Positions 1 through 10,495 of a stretch of 64,000 bases of DNA are shown piece by piece. The notes beneath the pieces are model-generated. The model had not been told where the DNA came from. It was given only the letters and a program-made list of their open reading frames with translations, and made no database searches. Every line of letters begins with the position of its first letter. Within the stretch, counting starts at the first letter, position 1. A program made the translations under genes and the position numbers. Source of the DNA: Orientallactaga sibirica (lineage: Eukaryota > Chordata > Mammalia > Rodentia > Dipodidae); assembly GCA_036365145.1 (NCBI GenBank), contig JAEOAD010000040.1, positions 14,014,501-14,078,500 on the forward strand. The letters are read 5' to 3'.

Positions 1-1018
1 CCCGACAAGACAGTGCCAACAGGAGGCTATTCCGATCATCGTCCCCTGACGTCCTGAAGTTCTGGTCACCGAAGGGTTGTTTCTTTCTCACCGATGGCTC
101 TTTCCCTATGCAAGCCACTGAGCAAATCCAATGGAGCTTTGAAAGTTCACACTGACCTTTCTTGGTGTCTGGAACAATGCAATCCTTTCAGTTTGTAATG
201 GAAGGAGATTAAACTACCTGTCTGGCTTTTGTAGGGAGTTGCTACCTCCTCCCCTTTCTTTTAAATGCACTGAAACTTTGGCCCAGACTCTCTTCTCTGG
301 TCTGACCCATGGGCATTGTTAGTAGGCAAAGAGGGTTATGTATGACCTGCCTCAAATTTTGCTTCTTTCTAGAAGCAACTCTGCAGTTTTCTTTTCTTTC
401 TTGCTTTTTTTTCCCTCAGTTTTCTATTTTAATACAAGCTCAGATTTTTTTTCAGTTCCTTTGTTTGGCTTATAAAAGTTCATTTTCATTAGTAAAGGAT
501 AATTGCCCACAGATCAAGAGGTCCAGAAAGATGTCATGACATACTTTGAAAAAAAAGAAAAAAAAAAAAAGGATTAACAATAATTTATTTTTTTTCTGGG
601 CTTGGAATCTTCAGTGGCAATTTTTTTCAGAGTTGCTTTTGTATTTTGCTGCTCTTCCTTCTCCAGTCGGTGGAGACTTTGAATCTCCCAACTCATCTCC
701 TCTTTCCTCCAAGGTGATATTTTGTGTTTTCTTCCAAGACACTCTCCACTGTGCATCAGGACGGGATGAAGAGGATCGCCCCAGGGAACTCCACATCCAG
801 CAGACATTTTTCTGGCTATGAAAACAAGTAGAGAAATACTAAATAAACATTAGTCTTTGCATTGTTGCATTTTGAAGAAGTTAAAAGAGACATATTTATT
901 GATTGACTTAATGGCCCACCCCACTGGAAAAGCCACAGAGTGCCAAGAAACATATTACTGGGACTATCTGAAGGAAGGAAGGCCTTCTGTAACTAGCATT
1001 TTCTTTCTTCTGATTTTT
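1..1018. other. Unique DNA, no gene seen
   Basis: About 1 kb without a repeat family I recognise. It has several T-rich stretches and an A-rich run near 549-571. The short open frames on both strands are low-complexity (poly-Lys, Phe-rich) and show no domain. I see no promoter or splice structure worth calling. Confidence 0.5.
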
Positions 1019-1024
1019 TTTCAT

Positions 1025-1145
1025 GCATGAGTGTGTGTGTGTGTGTGTGTGCATGGTTGCAAGTAGGTGTATGTTCACATTTATGCGTATGCACGTAGAG
1101 GCCAGAAGAAAACTTTTGGTGTCATTCCTCAGTAATACTGTCCAC
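1025..1145 (-). mobile_element. B3/B4-type SINE fragment with TG tract
   Basis: A (TG)n run is followed by a 'gaggccagaag...ttggtgtcattcctcag...ctgtccacc' pattern. This is the reverse complement of the tail of the older rodent SINE also seen at 13,878 and 24,206. Only the tail end remains; a DIP-type SINE interrupts it on the right. Confidence 0.55.
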
Positions 1146-1150
1146 CTTTT

Positions 1151-1377
1151 TTTAAAAAAATATTTCTTTATTTATTTAAGAGAGGGAGAGAGAAAGAGGC
1201 AGAGAGAGAGAGAAAGAGAGAGGATGAGTGTGTCAGGGCCTCCCTCCAGCCACTACAAAGAACTCTAGACATATGTGTGACCTTGTGCATCTGGCTTACA
1301 TGGGTCCTGGGGAGCTGAACCTGGGTCCTGTGGCTTTGCAGGCAAGCACCTTAATCACTAAGCCATCTCTCCATCCC
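1151..1377 (-). mobile_element. DIP-type SINE
   Basis: Full-length antisense copy, running from its T-rich (A-tail complement) end to the 'ccatctctccatccc' head. It is flanked by imperfect copies of ctgtccaccttttt (about 1138 and 1377), so it was inserted into the B3/B4-type fragment. Confidence 0.88.
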
Positions 1378-1390
1378 TGTCCATCTTTTT

Positions 1391-1585
1391 TAAAAAGAAA
1401 ATATTTTATTTATTTATTTACAAACAGAAAACGAGAGAGAGTATGGGTACGTTAGGGCCTCTGGCCACTGCAAATGAACTCCAGATGCATGCACCAATTT
1501 GTGCATCTGACTCACATGGTACTGGGGAATCAAACCCTGGTGATTAGGCATTGCAAGCAATTACCGTAACCACTGAGCAAGCTCC
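1391..1585 (-). mobile_element. DIP-type SINE
   Basis: A second antisense copy directly downstream of the first, more diverged, with the head decayed to 'cactgagcaagctcc'. The greater divergence suggests it is the older of the pair. Confidence 0.82.
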
Positions 1586-2137
1586 AGGAGTATATTGCTA
1601 TCTAAGTGTCAGGTGGCACCTGAGAGAGTGGAGGAGAACTCTGGGGTGTTAGGGACAGGCCTGAAGTGTCATGCATTCCACTGTAGGGTCATAACTCAGT
1701 CACTAGCCCCACCAGCTACAGACGTGTCCTACCTGGGTACTCCACCAGAGCATGCAGAGAGCACGTGCTGTAGTCTGTCACCCATCCCTTTCTTAGTGGA
1801 TGGAAAGCCACAGACTTTACTGTCCTGCATTGCCTTCAACACAATCCTTCTACCTGGATGGAAATTTCTATTACTCTTGTCATTTCCTTGTGTTTGACGG
1901 TGAACATGGACGTTTTGCCCAGGGAAGGCCAGATGTACAAAGGGCAAACTCTTCCAAGGTCTGCCATTGCGCGTTTTCTTTGGTTAGCCCAGAATAAGTC
2001 TGTTGACAACATTAGAAATGTAGGGATGTTTTAGTGAGGATGGATTCAGTGAAAAACTCTGGGTTTTGAGGACAGAAGAAGCAATCTGAGACTATGGCCT
2101 GGCTTGAGATAACATGTTTAGAGTGGGGAAAAGAAAA
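1586..2137. other. Unique DNA, no gene seen
   Basis: Mixed-composition unique sequence between SINEs. Overlapping open frames exist on both strands near 1600-2000 but lack any recognisable domain, and neither strand shows preferential coding character. Confidence 0.45.
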
Positions 2138-2148
2138 TGAATGTGTGT

Positions 2149-2385
2149 GGGCTGGAGAATGGCTTAGCAGTTAAGGTGTTTACCTGCGAAGCCAAAGGAT
2201 CCCAGTTCGATTCTCCAGGGCCCACGTAAGCCAGATACACAAGGGGCACATACATCTGGAGTTTGTTTGCAGCGGCTACAGGCCCTTGCATGTCCATTCT
2301 CTCTCTGTCTGCCTCACTTCTATCTCTCTCTCTGCTTGCAAATAAATAAAAATTTTAAAATATAATTTAATTTAATTAAAAAAAC
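2149..2385 (+). mobile_element. DIP-type SINE
   Basis: Full-length sense copy with head, CT block and an A/T-rich tail (aaataaataaaaattttaaa). Target duplication tgaatgtgtgt is present at 2138-2148 and 2386-2396. Confidence 0.9.
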
Positions 2386-2396
2386 TGAATGTGTGT

Positions 2397-3092
2397 AAGC
2401 TAAAAATGACTAAGTGCACTTGTTGAAAAGTTGATTCTTTTGTTCAATGTGACAGGGAATCAACTTTAATCACTTGTTTAATCAGAGCAGCAATGTATTT
2501 ATCTATTTATCTCAAACTTGACCCAGCTGTGACCTTACTCTCAGAGACTTCTTTTCACTGAGAAGGGTGCTTGAGACTCACCTAAGTGACAACTGGCAAT
2601 GTCCTCCTTGGCTTCAAAATGACAGCCCATTAAAGGAAAGCTCCTGTTTACTCCCCCTGTCTAGTAGGGCTCTTAAGTTTCTAATTTCTAATGATAGATT
2701 GAATTATTAATAAAAGACATTTATCTTCCCCGCTCTAATTATTAATCCCTCCGTGCTATTGGTAGTCTCAAGACCCTGCTGTAAAAGCTTAATGTGTTTT
2801 GCATCAGTGTGTCACGCTCGCTGATGATGCCTTTGGCCTGGCACAAAGGGGTTAAAAACATAGGACTTGAGGTGGTGCCAGACAATTAGGTGATTACAAA
2901 ACACTTTGGTACATTACAGTAATCCTGGAAGCATTAGGCCTGAAGCCACGGCTACCAACTTACTGCTTTAATGACATAGTAAGCTCCTCCAAGTCAAGAT
3001 CTAAATTTAAGAAAACAAAACAAAACATAATTTCCTATTTTTATAGCATCTTATCCTTTTTTTTCTCAATTGCTTATCTTTAGTCATTAGCG
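2397..3092. other. SINE-free AT-rich unique block (candidate conserved element)
   Basis: About 700 bases with no recognisable repeat. It contains clustered homeodomain-like cores (attattaataaaag near 2704-2716, ctaattattaatccc near 2736-2750) and a GC-richer centre at about 2800-2900. It has no convincing open frame. Its texture resembles mammalian conserved noncoding elements, but that is inference only. Confidence 0.4.
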
Positions 3093-3110
3093 AATGCTTT
3101 TTTAAAAAAT

Positions 3111-3221
3111 TAGGAGGATCGCCGTGAGTTCAAGGCCACCCTGAGACTACATAGTGAATTCCAGGTCAGCCTGAGCTGGAGCGAGACCCTACCTGGAAAA
3201 ACCAAAAAAAAAAAAAAAAAA
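3111..3221 (+). mobile_element. B1 SINE, 5'-truncated
   Basis: Starts inside the B1 body at 'taggaggatcgccgtgag' and runs to 'gaccctacctggaaaaacc' plus an A-run. The first ~50 bases, including the A box, are missing. Confidence 0.85.
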
Positions 3222-3427
3222 ATGTATTTATTCAGAAGAGAGAAAGAGAAGGAGAGAGAGAGAGAGAGAGAAAGAATGGATGTGCCAGGGGCCTCCAGCC
3301 ACTGCAAACAAACTCCAGATGCGTGCACCCCCTTGTGCATCTGGCTTAGATGGGTTCTGGGGAATAGAACAAGGGTTCTTAGGCTTCGCAGACAAGCGCC
3401 TTAACCACTAAGCCATCTCTCCAGCCC
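3222..3427 (-). mobile_element. DIP-type SINE
   Basis: Antisense copy abutting the B1 A-run. The copies of aatgctttt at 3093-3101 and 3432-3440 flank the B1 and DIP pair together, so one of them probably inserted into the other's tail. Confidence 0.87.
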
Positions 3428-3440
3428 TGAAAATGCTTTT

Positions 3441-3561
3441 ACTTAATAGTGATGACTGTAGCCAACATTGATGGAACACTCAGCTCTCTTCAGCACTTTG
3501 CGAGTGCTGTCCCACTCCGGCAGCGTCTCGGGCATCCTATGATGTAGGCTACGCTGAGCAG
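3441..3561 (-). mobile_element. Possible MIR fragment
   Basis: The pattern 'gatggaacactcagctctcttcagcactttgcgag...cctatgatgtagg' resembles antisense MIR (growth of 'agcactttac...ccctatgaggtag'). It is weak and decayed. Confidence 0.3.
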
Positions 3562-3936
3562 CGGCATCAGGGTTCTCTAGAGGAAAAGAACTGATAGAAT
3601 GAGAATGTATTACAAGGGGGATGTATTGAATTTGCTTATGGGATAGTTGGCCAGTCCAACAACACCAAGTATAGGCTTGAGCATCAAGGAACCCCGTAAC
3701 AGCTCCGTCCAGGTGGCTGGATGCCTCAGCAGTCCCAGTCCAGCACTGAAGGCCTGCAGAGCTACTGGATTTCCATCCGTGTTGGAAGGCTGGCTGAAAC
3801 TGGTTTCAGTGTCCATGAAGGATGGTTGAAATGGGATAGATGCATGCACGAGTGAACAGTGAGGGTAGAGCCAAGTAAAAAAGGGCTGTGTTCCCTCAAA
3901 ACTTCTTTGTAGGTCATAAAAGACATGTATCTCTTG
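3562..3936. mobile_element. Old rodent LTR-like dispersed repeat
   Basis: Begins 'cagggttctctagaggaa', followed by 'ggatgcctcagcagtccca' and 'cactgaaggcctgcag', a pattern I know from a dispersed rodent repeat with LTR character. I cannot give a subfamily name. It is interrupted at its right by a DIP-type SINE. Confidence 0.5.
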
Positions 3937-4151
3937 AAAAAAAATTTTTATCTTTATTTATTTGAGAGAGAGAAATAGGCAAGGGGAGAGAAAGAGAGAG
4001 AATGGGCACACCAGGACCTCCAGCCACTGCAAATGAACTCCAGATGCCTGCACCCCCTTGTGCATCTCCTTACATGGGTCCTGGAGAATTGAACCAGGGT
4101 CCTTAGGCTTCACAGGCAAACGCCTTAACCGCTAAGCCATTGCCCCAGCCC
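3937..4151 (-). mobile_element. DIP-type SINE
   Basis: Full-length antisense copy, tail at left and head 'ccattgccccagccc' at right, lying between two LTR-like segments. No clear target duplication can be read because the flanks are decayed. Confidence 0.87.
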
Positions 4152-4430
4152 CTGGTCGGGTGGTTTCTACCAGCAATGCAAACCTGACTGCAATACCCCT
4201 AGATTGCCACTGTTCCTTGGCTGGCTCTCCTGCTGCTGTTGTCCATTTGCTGTGGCACGAAGGTGCCGCCTAGCCTCTGAGCCTGCCATGCTGTCCCCTG
4301 CCATCGTGAAGCTTCTCTTTGAGACTACAAGCCAAAACAAACCCTTTCCTTCCATAAGGCCTTTCTGGTCGGGTGTTCGTCCCAGCAACAAGAAGATTAA
4401 CTACAGCAGTGTGTCTCTTGATTCCTAATC
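4152..4430 (+). mobile_element. Rodent MaLR-like LTR, partial
   Basis: Carries the segment 'gccatgctgtcccctgcc ... gaagcttctctttgag ... ccaaaacaaacccttt' followed by 'ccagcaacaagaagattaac', which is the 3' portion of a rodent MaLR-like LTR (same family as 55,425). The stretch 'tggtcggg' occurs near both its start and its end (about 4154 and 4368), an internal repetition. Confidence 0.5.
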
Positions 4431-4576
4431 TAATCAAGTTGACAAGCGAACTTAACTATCACAACAGCTGACATTCTGTCAGGGCCTCCTAAGCTCCCAG
4501 CCCTCACTTAATATCACTGTAGTCTTCTGAGGTTTCGTCTCTAAATTCCTTTGAAATGAAGTGACATCATCCGTAT

Positions 4577-4663
4577 GGTCGCTGTTATGTGTTGAATTAT
4601 GTTCTCTTGAAGTTCATATTTGAAGTTCTAACCCTCAAGATCTTAAAGTTAAACTATATACAG
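4577..4663 (+). mobile_element. MLT1-like LTR, 5' part
   Basis: 'tgttatgtgttgaattatgttc...ttcatatttgaagttctaaccct' matches the start of mammalian MLT1/MaLR LTRs. The LTR resumes at 5156 after a Tigger-like insertion. Confidence 0.6.
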
Positions 4664-5155
4664 TTAAATACTTTGCCACCACAGCTTCCACTAACCATAA
4701 ATTAAAGCTATATGGGGAAAAAAAAAAAAAAAACCTTCCAGAAAGTTCTACAAAAGAAAACCTGAATGTAGATTGCCAACCACTCTGCTGAATTCATGCC
4801 ACTGAAGGGTGTGGAGGCGTACCCTGTGGTAGCCTCCCACTGTCTCCCAGACCCGCAGTCTCTGGTACTCCTTTGGACATTGTTTGCCTCCCGTCTTGTT
4901 TATGCACTAAGTATTTAGGCTGCAATGAGTGTGTCTGTGTGTACTGAGCATGCACACATTTTTTCTTGTATTAGTCCCTAAAAGCTATTTACATAGCATT
5001 GAGATTGCACTCGGTATTAGAAGAAATCCGGAGGTGATTTAAAATACCTGCATGAGCACTGGTTATAGGCAAACATGACACCATGTTTCTGAGAGGGACC
5101 TGGGCAGCTCTAGATTTGGATATAGGGACTGGAGCTTCCCTATATCACAGAGACA
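4664..5155 (+). mobile_element. MER2/Tigger-like DNA transposon relic
   Basis: Contains 'ccttccagaaagttctac', 'gctatttacatagcattgag', 'attagaagaaatccggaggtg' and a 3' 'tttggatatagggactggag'. This order fits the non-autonomous Tigger (pogo-type) MER2 family. It sits between the two halves of the MLT1-like LTR, so it is younger than the LTR. Terminal inverted repeats are decayed. Confidence 0.6.
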
Positions 5156-5264
5156 CAGAGAGATGACTAAATGGGAGACAAAGTCTTTAAAGAGGTAACA
5201 AAATTAAATTTAGAGTGGACCTTATTTCACACTACTGGCGTCCTGATAAGAAAAGGAGATTAGG
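5156..5264 (+). mobile_element. MLT1-like LTR, middle part
   Basis: Continues the 4577 LTR: 'gtctttaaagaggtaacaaaattaaa...ggcgtcctgataagaaaaggag' matches the MLT1-type body. Interrupted by a SINE at 5265. Confidence 0.6.
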
Positions 5265-5489
5265 GGGCTGGAGAGATTAGTGGTTAAGGCTCTTGTCTAG
5301 GAAGCCTAAGGACCCAGGTTCGATTCTCCAGGTCCCATGTTAGCCAGCTGCACATCGTGGCGCATGCATCTGGAGTTCATTTGCAGTGGCTGGAGGCCCT
5401 GGCATGCCCATTCTCTCTCTGCATCTTTCTCTCTCCCTCTGTACCTCTATATCTAATAAATAAATAAAATGATTAAAAAACTAAATCAA
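5265..5489 (+). mobile_element. DIP-type SINE
   Basis: Sense copy with a perfect 17-base target duplication, aagaaaaggagattagg, at 5248-5264 and 5490-5506. The head lacks a few bases ('gagattagtgg'). It is the youngest event in this nest. Confidence 0.92.
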
Positions 5490-5506
5490 AAGAAAAGGAG
5501 ATTAGG

Positions 5507-5712
5507 ACAGACATATAGCTGGAGGATCATGGAAGACAAAGTGTGAGGTGGCCCTCTCCAAGGATATCACCTCAGGAGAAGCCAGCAGGCACATACACAC
5601 ACACCATACACACACGATATTAGACTTGAAGCTTCTAGAACTGTGAGGAAGTCAATCTCTGTTGTTGGAGCCCCAGTCTGAGGCACTTAGTTATATCAGC
5701 CCAGCAAACCAA
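5507..5712 (+). mobile_element. MLT1-like LTR, 3' part
   Basis: 'ttagacttgaagcttctagaactgtgaggaa...ctctgttgttggagcc...gcccagcaaacc' is the characteristic 3' end of an MLT1-type LTR, interrupted by a short CA-rich stretch. Confidence 0.6.
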
Positions 5713-5812
5713 GCAACACAGGCACCATCATTTCATTCATCACAGAGGAAGAGCAAATTAAATTTTGACCATGGTTTTGAATTTTACTTTGGATATAGGA
5801 AAAGTATCTCTT

Positions 5813-5962
5813 GGGCTGGAGAGATGGCTTAGCAGTTAAGGCATTTGCCTGCAAAGCCAAAGGACCCTGGTTCAATTCTCCAGGACCCACGTAAGCCAGA
5901 TGCACAATGGGCTCATGCATCTGGAGTTCATTTGCAGTGGCTGGATGCTCTGGTGCACCCAT

Positions 5963-5994
<32 letters not shown>

Positions 5995-6032
5995 TGACTC
6001 TTTCCCTCTCTGAAATAAATAAATAAATATGT
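5813..6032 (+). mobile_element. DIP-type SINE
   Basis: Full-length sense copy. Head, 'gtaagccagatgcacaatgg' middle, CT block and AAATAAATAAATAAAT tail are all present. Confidence 0.92.
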
Positions 6033-6249
6033 TAAGAAAAAGGATGTGTGAAATATGAGTTAACCTGTTCCTAAAATTTCCTCACACATAGGATACCACT
6101 TTTCTAAAATATGTTAAACTCTGGTTTCCCACACAGAGGCATCATCTGCACCAGGGAACAGTGGGTGACACTGTATTTCCTCTAAGATGTTCCCCTGCTA
6201 TCTCAGGGACGCACTTTGAGCCACAGATAACATCCTACAAATTTTTTAA

Positions 6250-6465
6250 AATGTTTTTATTTACATATTTGCTTTTTATTTATTTATTTGCAAGCAGAGA
6301 GAGAGAGAGAGAGAAAGTGAGCGAGAAGGAATGGGCGCTTCAGGGCCTCCAGCCACTGCATGCTCCACTTCGAGCATCTGGCTTTACGTGGGCATTGGGG
6401 CATGGAACCCGGATCATTAGGCTTTGCAGGCATGTGCCTTTACTGCTGAGCCATCTCCCCAGCCC
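6250..6465 (-). mobile_element. DIP-type SINE
   Basis: Antisense copy with a GAGA block at 6297-6314. The middle is shortened ('gcatgctccacttcgagcatctgg'), so it lacks about 15 bases there. Confidence 0.88.
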
Positions 6466-7476
6466 ACCCTGCATGTTTTCATGCTGACACTTGTGATCCT
6501 GTCTCTCTGGTTCATCTCTTTCTGGGCTCACAATACATTTTATGTTGGTGTCAAATCATGACATAGAAACCTCGCACTCAATAAGTAGCTGCAGAATGAA
6601 TGGAAGGAAGGGGGGATTTGTGATGGGAGGATGGCCAGAAATGGGACGAAGGTCTACATTGATCATCACAGTGTCGCCACGGCTTGACTTGGCATGCTCT
6701 GCCCCACTTACCCACCCCGTGTGCTGCTTGGCAGCATATCAACCCATTTCTCCTGATAGGTGTATGTTCTATATGAGTTTCAGGCGCATGCATGTGCTGG
6801 GGGCTTAAGTGATTTGGGTTATTCCAACTGAACCAAAAGGATACCGTCATGAGAAGGACCAGCGGGGGACGCTTGGCCCAGGCCTCACTCCCACACACAG
6901 AACCTCAAATAAAGTTATGAAATAGTTTTCATTTTTAAAAAAGATATTCTCATAGCTCCCATATATAGAAATGATTCAGTCTTCCCTGATTTCTGAAAGG
7001 CCACAAACATAACCTTTCGCTCAGATCTGTCTCTGTAATAGATATTTATGAGGTGGCTTCTGTGACTGTGCCAGTCAGCCAAGAGGGCATGTTTGTGTGC
7101 CCGTGGGAGTAAGACAGGCTTCTCCACCTCAGGCAGCCCAGTGCCTACCACAAGAAAGACACAGGCAGTTTTCAATTGCCCGGATGTGACAAGTGGTTTG
7201 CTGAAGGGGCTTAGAGAAGGAAAACACCAATGTGATTCAAGAGGGGACCTAGTCCCAGAATGTCATATACACAAGGGCAGGAGGAGTGACTTGTGACTCA
7301 AAAGAAGAGGTGATTTGGTGTCTGCGTATAGGTGGGGAATTCCTTACAGAAGAAGCAGTGTGAGCAGACACAGGCATAAGACAGAAGCAAGTGTCAACAT
7401 CAGACTAAGACAGGGGTCGCAATGAGCAGAGGGGCGGGAGTGAAATGAGACAGGGTGCTGAAGGGCCCTGCTGGTG
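6466..7476. other. Unique DNA, no gene seen
   Basis: About 1 kb of unique sequence. Frames of 80-108 codons occur on both strands near 6540-6900 and 6915-7175 but overlap each other antisense, and none has a recognisable domain or splice context. Confidence 0.45.
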
Positions 7477-7600
7477 GACCCGTGATTCTCAATACTACCT
7501 GGACATTAGAATTGTGGGGACACTTAGCAACGAGTGCAGATGCCTGTCCTGACACAGAGAGGTCATCTCGCAGTCTATGAAATGGGATTCTAGTGTAGAA
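7477..7600 (+). mobile_element. MER5-type hAT transposon relic
   Basis: 'gtgattctcaatactacctggacattagaat...ggggacacttag...cagatgcctgtcct' matches the 5' half of MER5A/B (Charlie-related, non-autonomous). The 3' half is replaced by a pyrimidine tract. Confidence 0.6.
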
Positions 7601-7611
7601 CCAAGATCTTT

Positions 7612-7735
7612 CCTCCTTTTTTCTTTCCTCCCCTCCTTTCTTCCTTCCCTTCCTTCCTTCTTCCCCATTTCCTTCCCTTTCCTTCTCTCTTTCCCTCCCT
7701 TTCTTTCTTTCTTTGTTATTTTTTTCTCTCTTTCT
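7612..7735. repeat. (TTCC)n/(CTTT)n pyrimidine tract
   Basis: Almost pure pyrimidine strand over about 120 bases with shifting 4-6 base units. The opposite strand gives a spurious Lys/Arg/Glu-rich open frame. Confidence 0.9.
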
Positions 7736-7747
7736 TCTTGTATAATC

Positions 7748-7845
7748 AAGCTGACTTGGAACTTGGCTACATAGCCCAAGATGGTCTTGAATTTGAAATC
7801 TCCCTACCTCAACCTCCCAACCGTGGATTACAAGTATACATCACC
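7748..7845 (-). mobile_element. Old B1-like SINE
   Basis: 'caagctgacttggaacttggctacatagccc...gtcttgaatttgaaat...cctcccaaccgtggattacaagtat' is an antisense, well-diverged B1/7SL-type body, older than the other B1 copies. Confidence 0.6.
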
Positions 7846-7867
7846 TCCTTTCTTTTCTTTTATTTTT

Positions 7868-8084
7868 TCAAAAAATATTTTATTTATTAATATGAGAGAA
7901 AGAGAGAGAAAGAGGCAGATGAATATACAAATGGGCACGCCGTGGCTTCTAGCCACTGCAAACAAATTCCAGACATGTGTGCCACACTATGTGCATCTGG
8001 CTTTACATGGGTCCTGGGGAATCAAACGTGTGTCCTTAGGCTTTACAGGCAAGCACCTAACTGCTGAGCCAATCTCTCTAGCTC
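7868..8084 (-). mobile_element. DIP-type SINE
   Basis: Antisense, moderately diverged copy. Its head end ('aatctctctagctc') abuts the next SINE. Confidence 0.87.
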
Positions 8085-8092
8085 TTCTGTTT

Positions 8093-8313
8093 TTTTTTTT
8101 CATATATATATGTATGTATCTGAGAGTGAGAAAGAGGCAGAGAGAGAGTGGGGGAGAGAGAGATCATGGGTGCGCCAGGGTCTCCAGCCACTACAAATGA
8201 AGTCCAGATGCATGCACCCCCTTGTGCATCTAGCTTATGTGGGTCCTGGGGAATCAAACTGGGATCCTTTGGCTTTGCAGTCAAACGCCTTAACCACTAA
8301 GCCATCACTCCAA
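8093..8313 (-). mobile_element. DIP-type SINE
   Basis: Antisense copy flanked by ctcttctgttt at 8082-8092 and 8314-8324, so it inserted at the head end of the 7868 copy. Confidence 0.9.
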
Positions 8314-8324
8314 CTCTTCTGTTT

Positions 8325-9140
8325 CTCTCCTTAATGTGAATAGACTTGTTCTTAATTCCAGAGGCACTGCACCTTCTGGTCTATTCACTTATGCCCAAAT
8401 AAGAGACCCACTCCCGGAATGATGGCAGTGTGTCTCAGGGGCACATGCAGCTTTGGGAACATTGCAGTCTTGGTTGACCCTAGTGCTGGTATTCATTTGT
8501 TAAAGCCCCTCAGCCCCCAGGTGATCTTAGTGGACTGAATTTATGTGGTAAATGATATGCAGGCAATTACTGAGTTTTATCTTTCCTGAATATTAGGTGA
8601 TAGACACTGGAAAATGTCCAGTGGGCCAATTGAAATGTTCACTTAACATCAAAATAATCTGGCACCGTTTAAGGGCAGAGATATTGGCCCTTGTTTTGAA
8701 GGGCAGGAGTACAGTTCAGCCATGACCTTGGCAATCACCATCATGACTTTGGCTTGGCCTCAATCACTTGCCACCTCTTGGGATCATAAATATTGACACT
8801 CACCCTTAGTGAAATCAATAGCTGGGTATTAGCCTCAAATTTCATATTATTGATGTGCACATCTAAGGGCCTCTGGTGAGTATAAGATGACCTCAGCGTT
8901 TGAGAATGCCGTCTCAGAGCCCAGAGACCTGCGGCTTTATATTTTCCCCTGTGCTTCCTGGCTACATGACTTGTTTCACTATTGTCTCTCTTGTAGTATG
9001 TCTGTATGCAAAACTTTTCAACAGCACATGGACCAAAGAAGTGCCTGCTTTCTCAGAATCCCAAATTAACACCCTCAAATTCCGTAGACTAAAGTTTCTG
9101 AAATAAGTTATCAAATGTAAAAATAAATAAAGAAAAATAA
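8325..9140. other. SINE-free unique block (candidate conserved element)
   Basis: About 800 bases without recent repeats. The part at 8520-8870 is AT-rich with motifs such as catattattgatgtgc. A segment near 8905-9000 ('gaatgccgtctcagagccc...cttcctggctacatgac') could be a decayed sense MIR. There is no supported open frame. Confidence 0.4.
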
Positions 9141-9145
9141 AAGCT

Positions 9146-9296
9146 TTTTTTTGGTTTTTCAAGGTAGGGTCTCACTCTAGCTCAGGCTGACCTGGAATTC
9201 ACTATGTAGTCTCAGGGTGGTCTTGAACTCATGGTGATCCTCCTACTTCTGCCTCCCAAGTGCTGAGATTAAAGGTGTGCACCACCACTCCCAGCC
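9146..9296 (-). mobile_element. B1 SINE
   Basis: Full-length antisense copy, from 'ggtttttcaaggtagggtct' to 'accaccactcccagcc'. Confidence 0.92.
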
Positions 9297-9305
9297 TTGC
9301 CCATT

Positions 9306-9526
9306 TCTTTATTTAATGTTTTATTTATTTATTTAAGAGGGTGAGAGAAAGAGGTAGCTAGAGAGAGATTGAGAATGGGCACACCAGATCCTCTAGCCAT
9401 TGCAAACGAACTCCAGACACATGCGTCACCTTGTGCATCTGGCTTTATGTGGGTCCTGGGGAATGGAACTCAGGTCCTTAGACTTTGTAAGCAGGCGCCT
9501 TACCTGCTGAGCCATCTCTCCAGCCC
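9306..9526 (-). mobile_element. DIP-type SINE
   Basis: Full-length antisense copy directly beyond the B1 head. Its TTTATT tail complement is short. Confidence 0.9.
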
Positions 9527-9711
9527 TCTACTTCTGAATGGAGCTCCCATTTATCTGACTATATCCAAGGATGAGAGTGTCTTGAGAGAGCGCTTCCATC
9601 CCCAGTCTCAATGCAAGTGCCAAGTCATCAGACTAAAGGTGAATGTTCAGAGATTGTCAGCATCCACTGCAGTTTGCCACATGATCGGTGTGGCTGCTTT
9701 ATTTTTCAACA

Positions 9712-9800
9712 GTCACAAGGGACTGGTGCCATCTGGGGATGAGGCTTACCTAACATGTGCAGGGTTCTAGGCTGAATCCTCAGTACTGCTGGGGGCGGGT
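9712..9800 (+). mobile_element. ID-like SINE
   Basis: 'ggatgaggcttacctaacatgtgcagggttctaggctgaatcctcagtac' follows the ID/BC1 tRNA-Ala-like pattern (gcttgcctagcatgtgcaagg). It is diverged and followed by a G-rich run at 9789-9806. Confidence 0.55.
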
Positions 9801-10493
9801 GGGGGGAGAAAAAGCAATAGACATGATTGATGTTTTGACTGGAGTTCTGTCTACAATTCCCCAAACAACCCAGCTGTTCAGGAAACTTCCAGGCACCATG
9901 AAGCCAAGTTGCATTCAATTGAAGAGGAATGACTGGGTTGCTTTGACCAAACGGACACAAGTGTATAGAAAGAGCTTTTGTCTGTGCCATAAAATTGAGG
10001 GAGGCGCTGAGATGGGCCGATAAACCACCTTGTCTCTATCTCCTTCTCCCTGCAAGACTGCCGGGAAAAACAGAAAGCGCTAAGGGGCTTGTACAAAAAT
10101 AACCCAATAAGCCTTAAGCCATGTCTCCAGGGCTCCCCAGTGCTGTTCCCTTAGGCAATGCGGGCAAGGGCTTGGGGTGCGGATAAGAGAAAGTACTTGG
10201 GGTTTGAATTGTGTGAGAAGAACTGTGCCTCCACAGGTCGGTTTGACTCTGCCAGCTGTGGCAGGCAGGCTGCCCACTGAACACCCAGCTGAGGTGCGGG
10301 AGGTTCTAAGGACACTGGCTGGGCCTACACCTAGGTTCTGCCCTTCACCATGCTCTCTGCTTGGACAATCAGAATCTACGTCCTCTTTAACCCCCTCCTC
10401 ATCTTCCACCACCCTTCATTTACACACAGGATTTTATTGAAAATTTTGAAAATAACAACATCTTGTATGTTTTTTTTTTTTTAATCATAGAAA
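9801..10493. other. Unique DNA, no gene seen
   Basis: Unique sequence of balanced composition. Frames of about 70-110 codons overlap on opposite strands without domains. A T-run at 10,471-10,482 precedes the next SINE. Confidence 0.45.
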
Positions 10494-10495
10494 TT

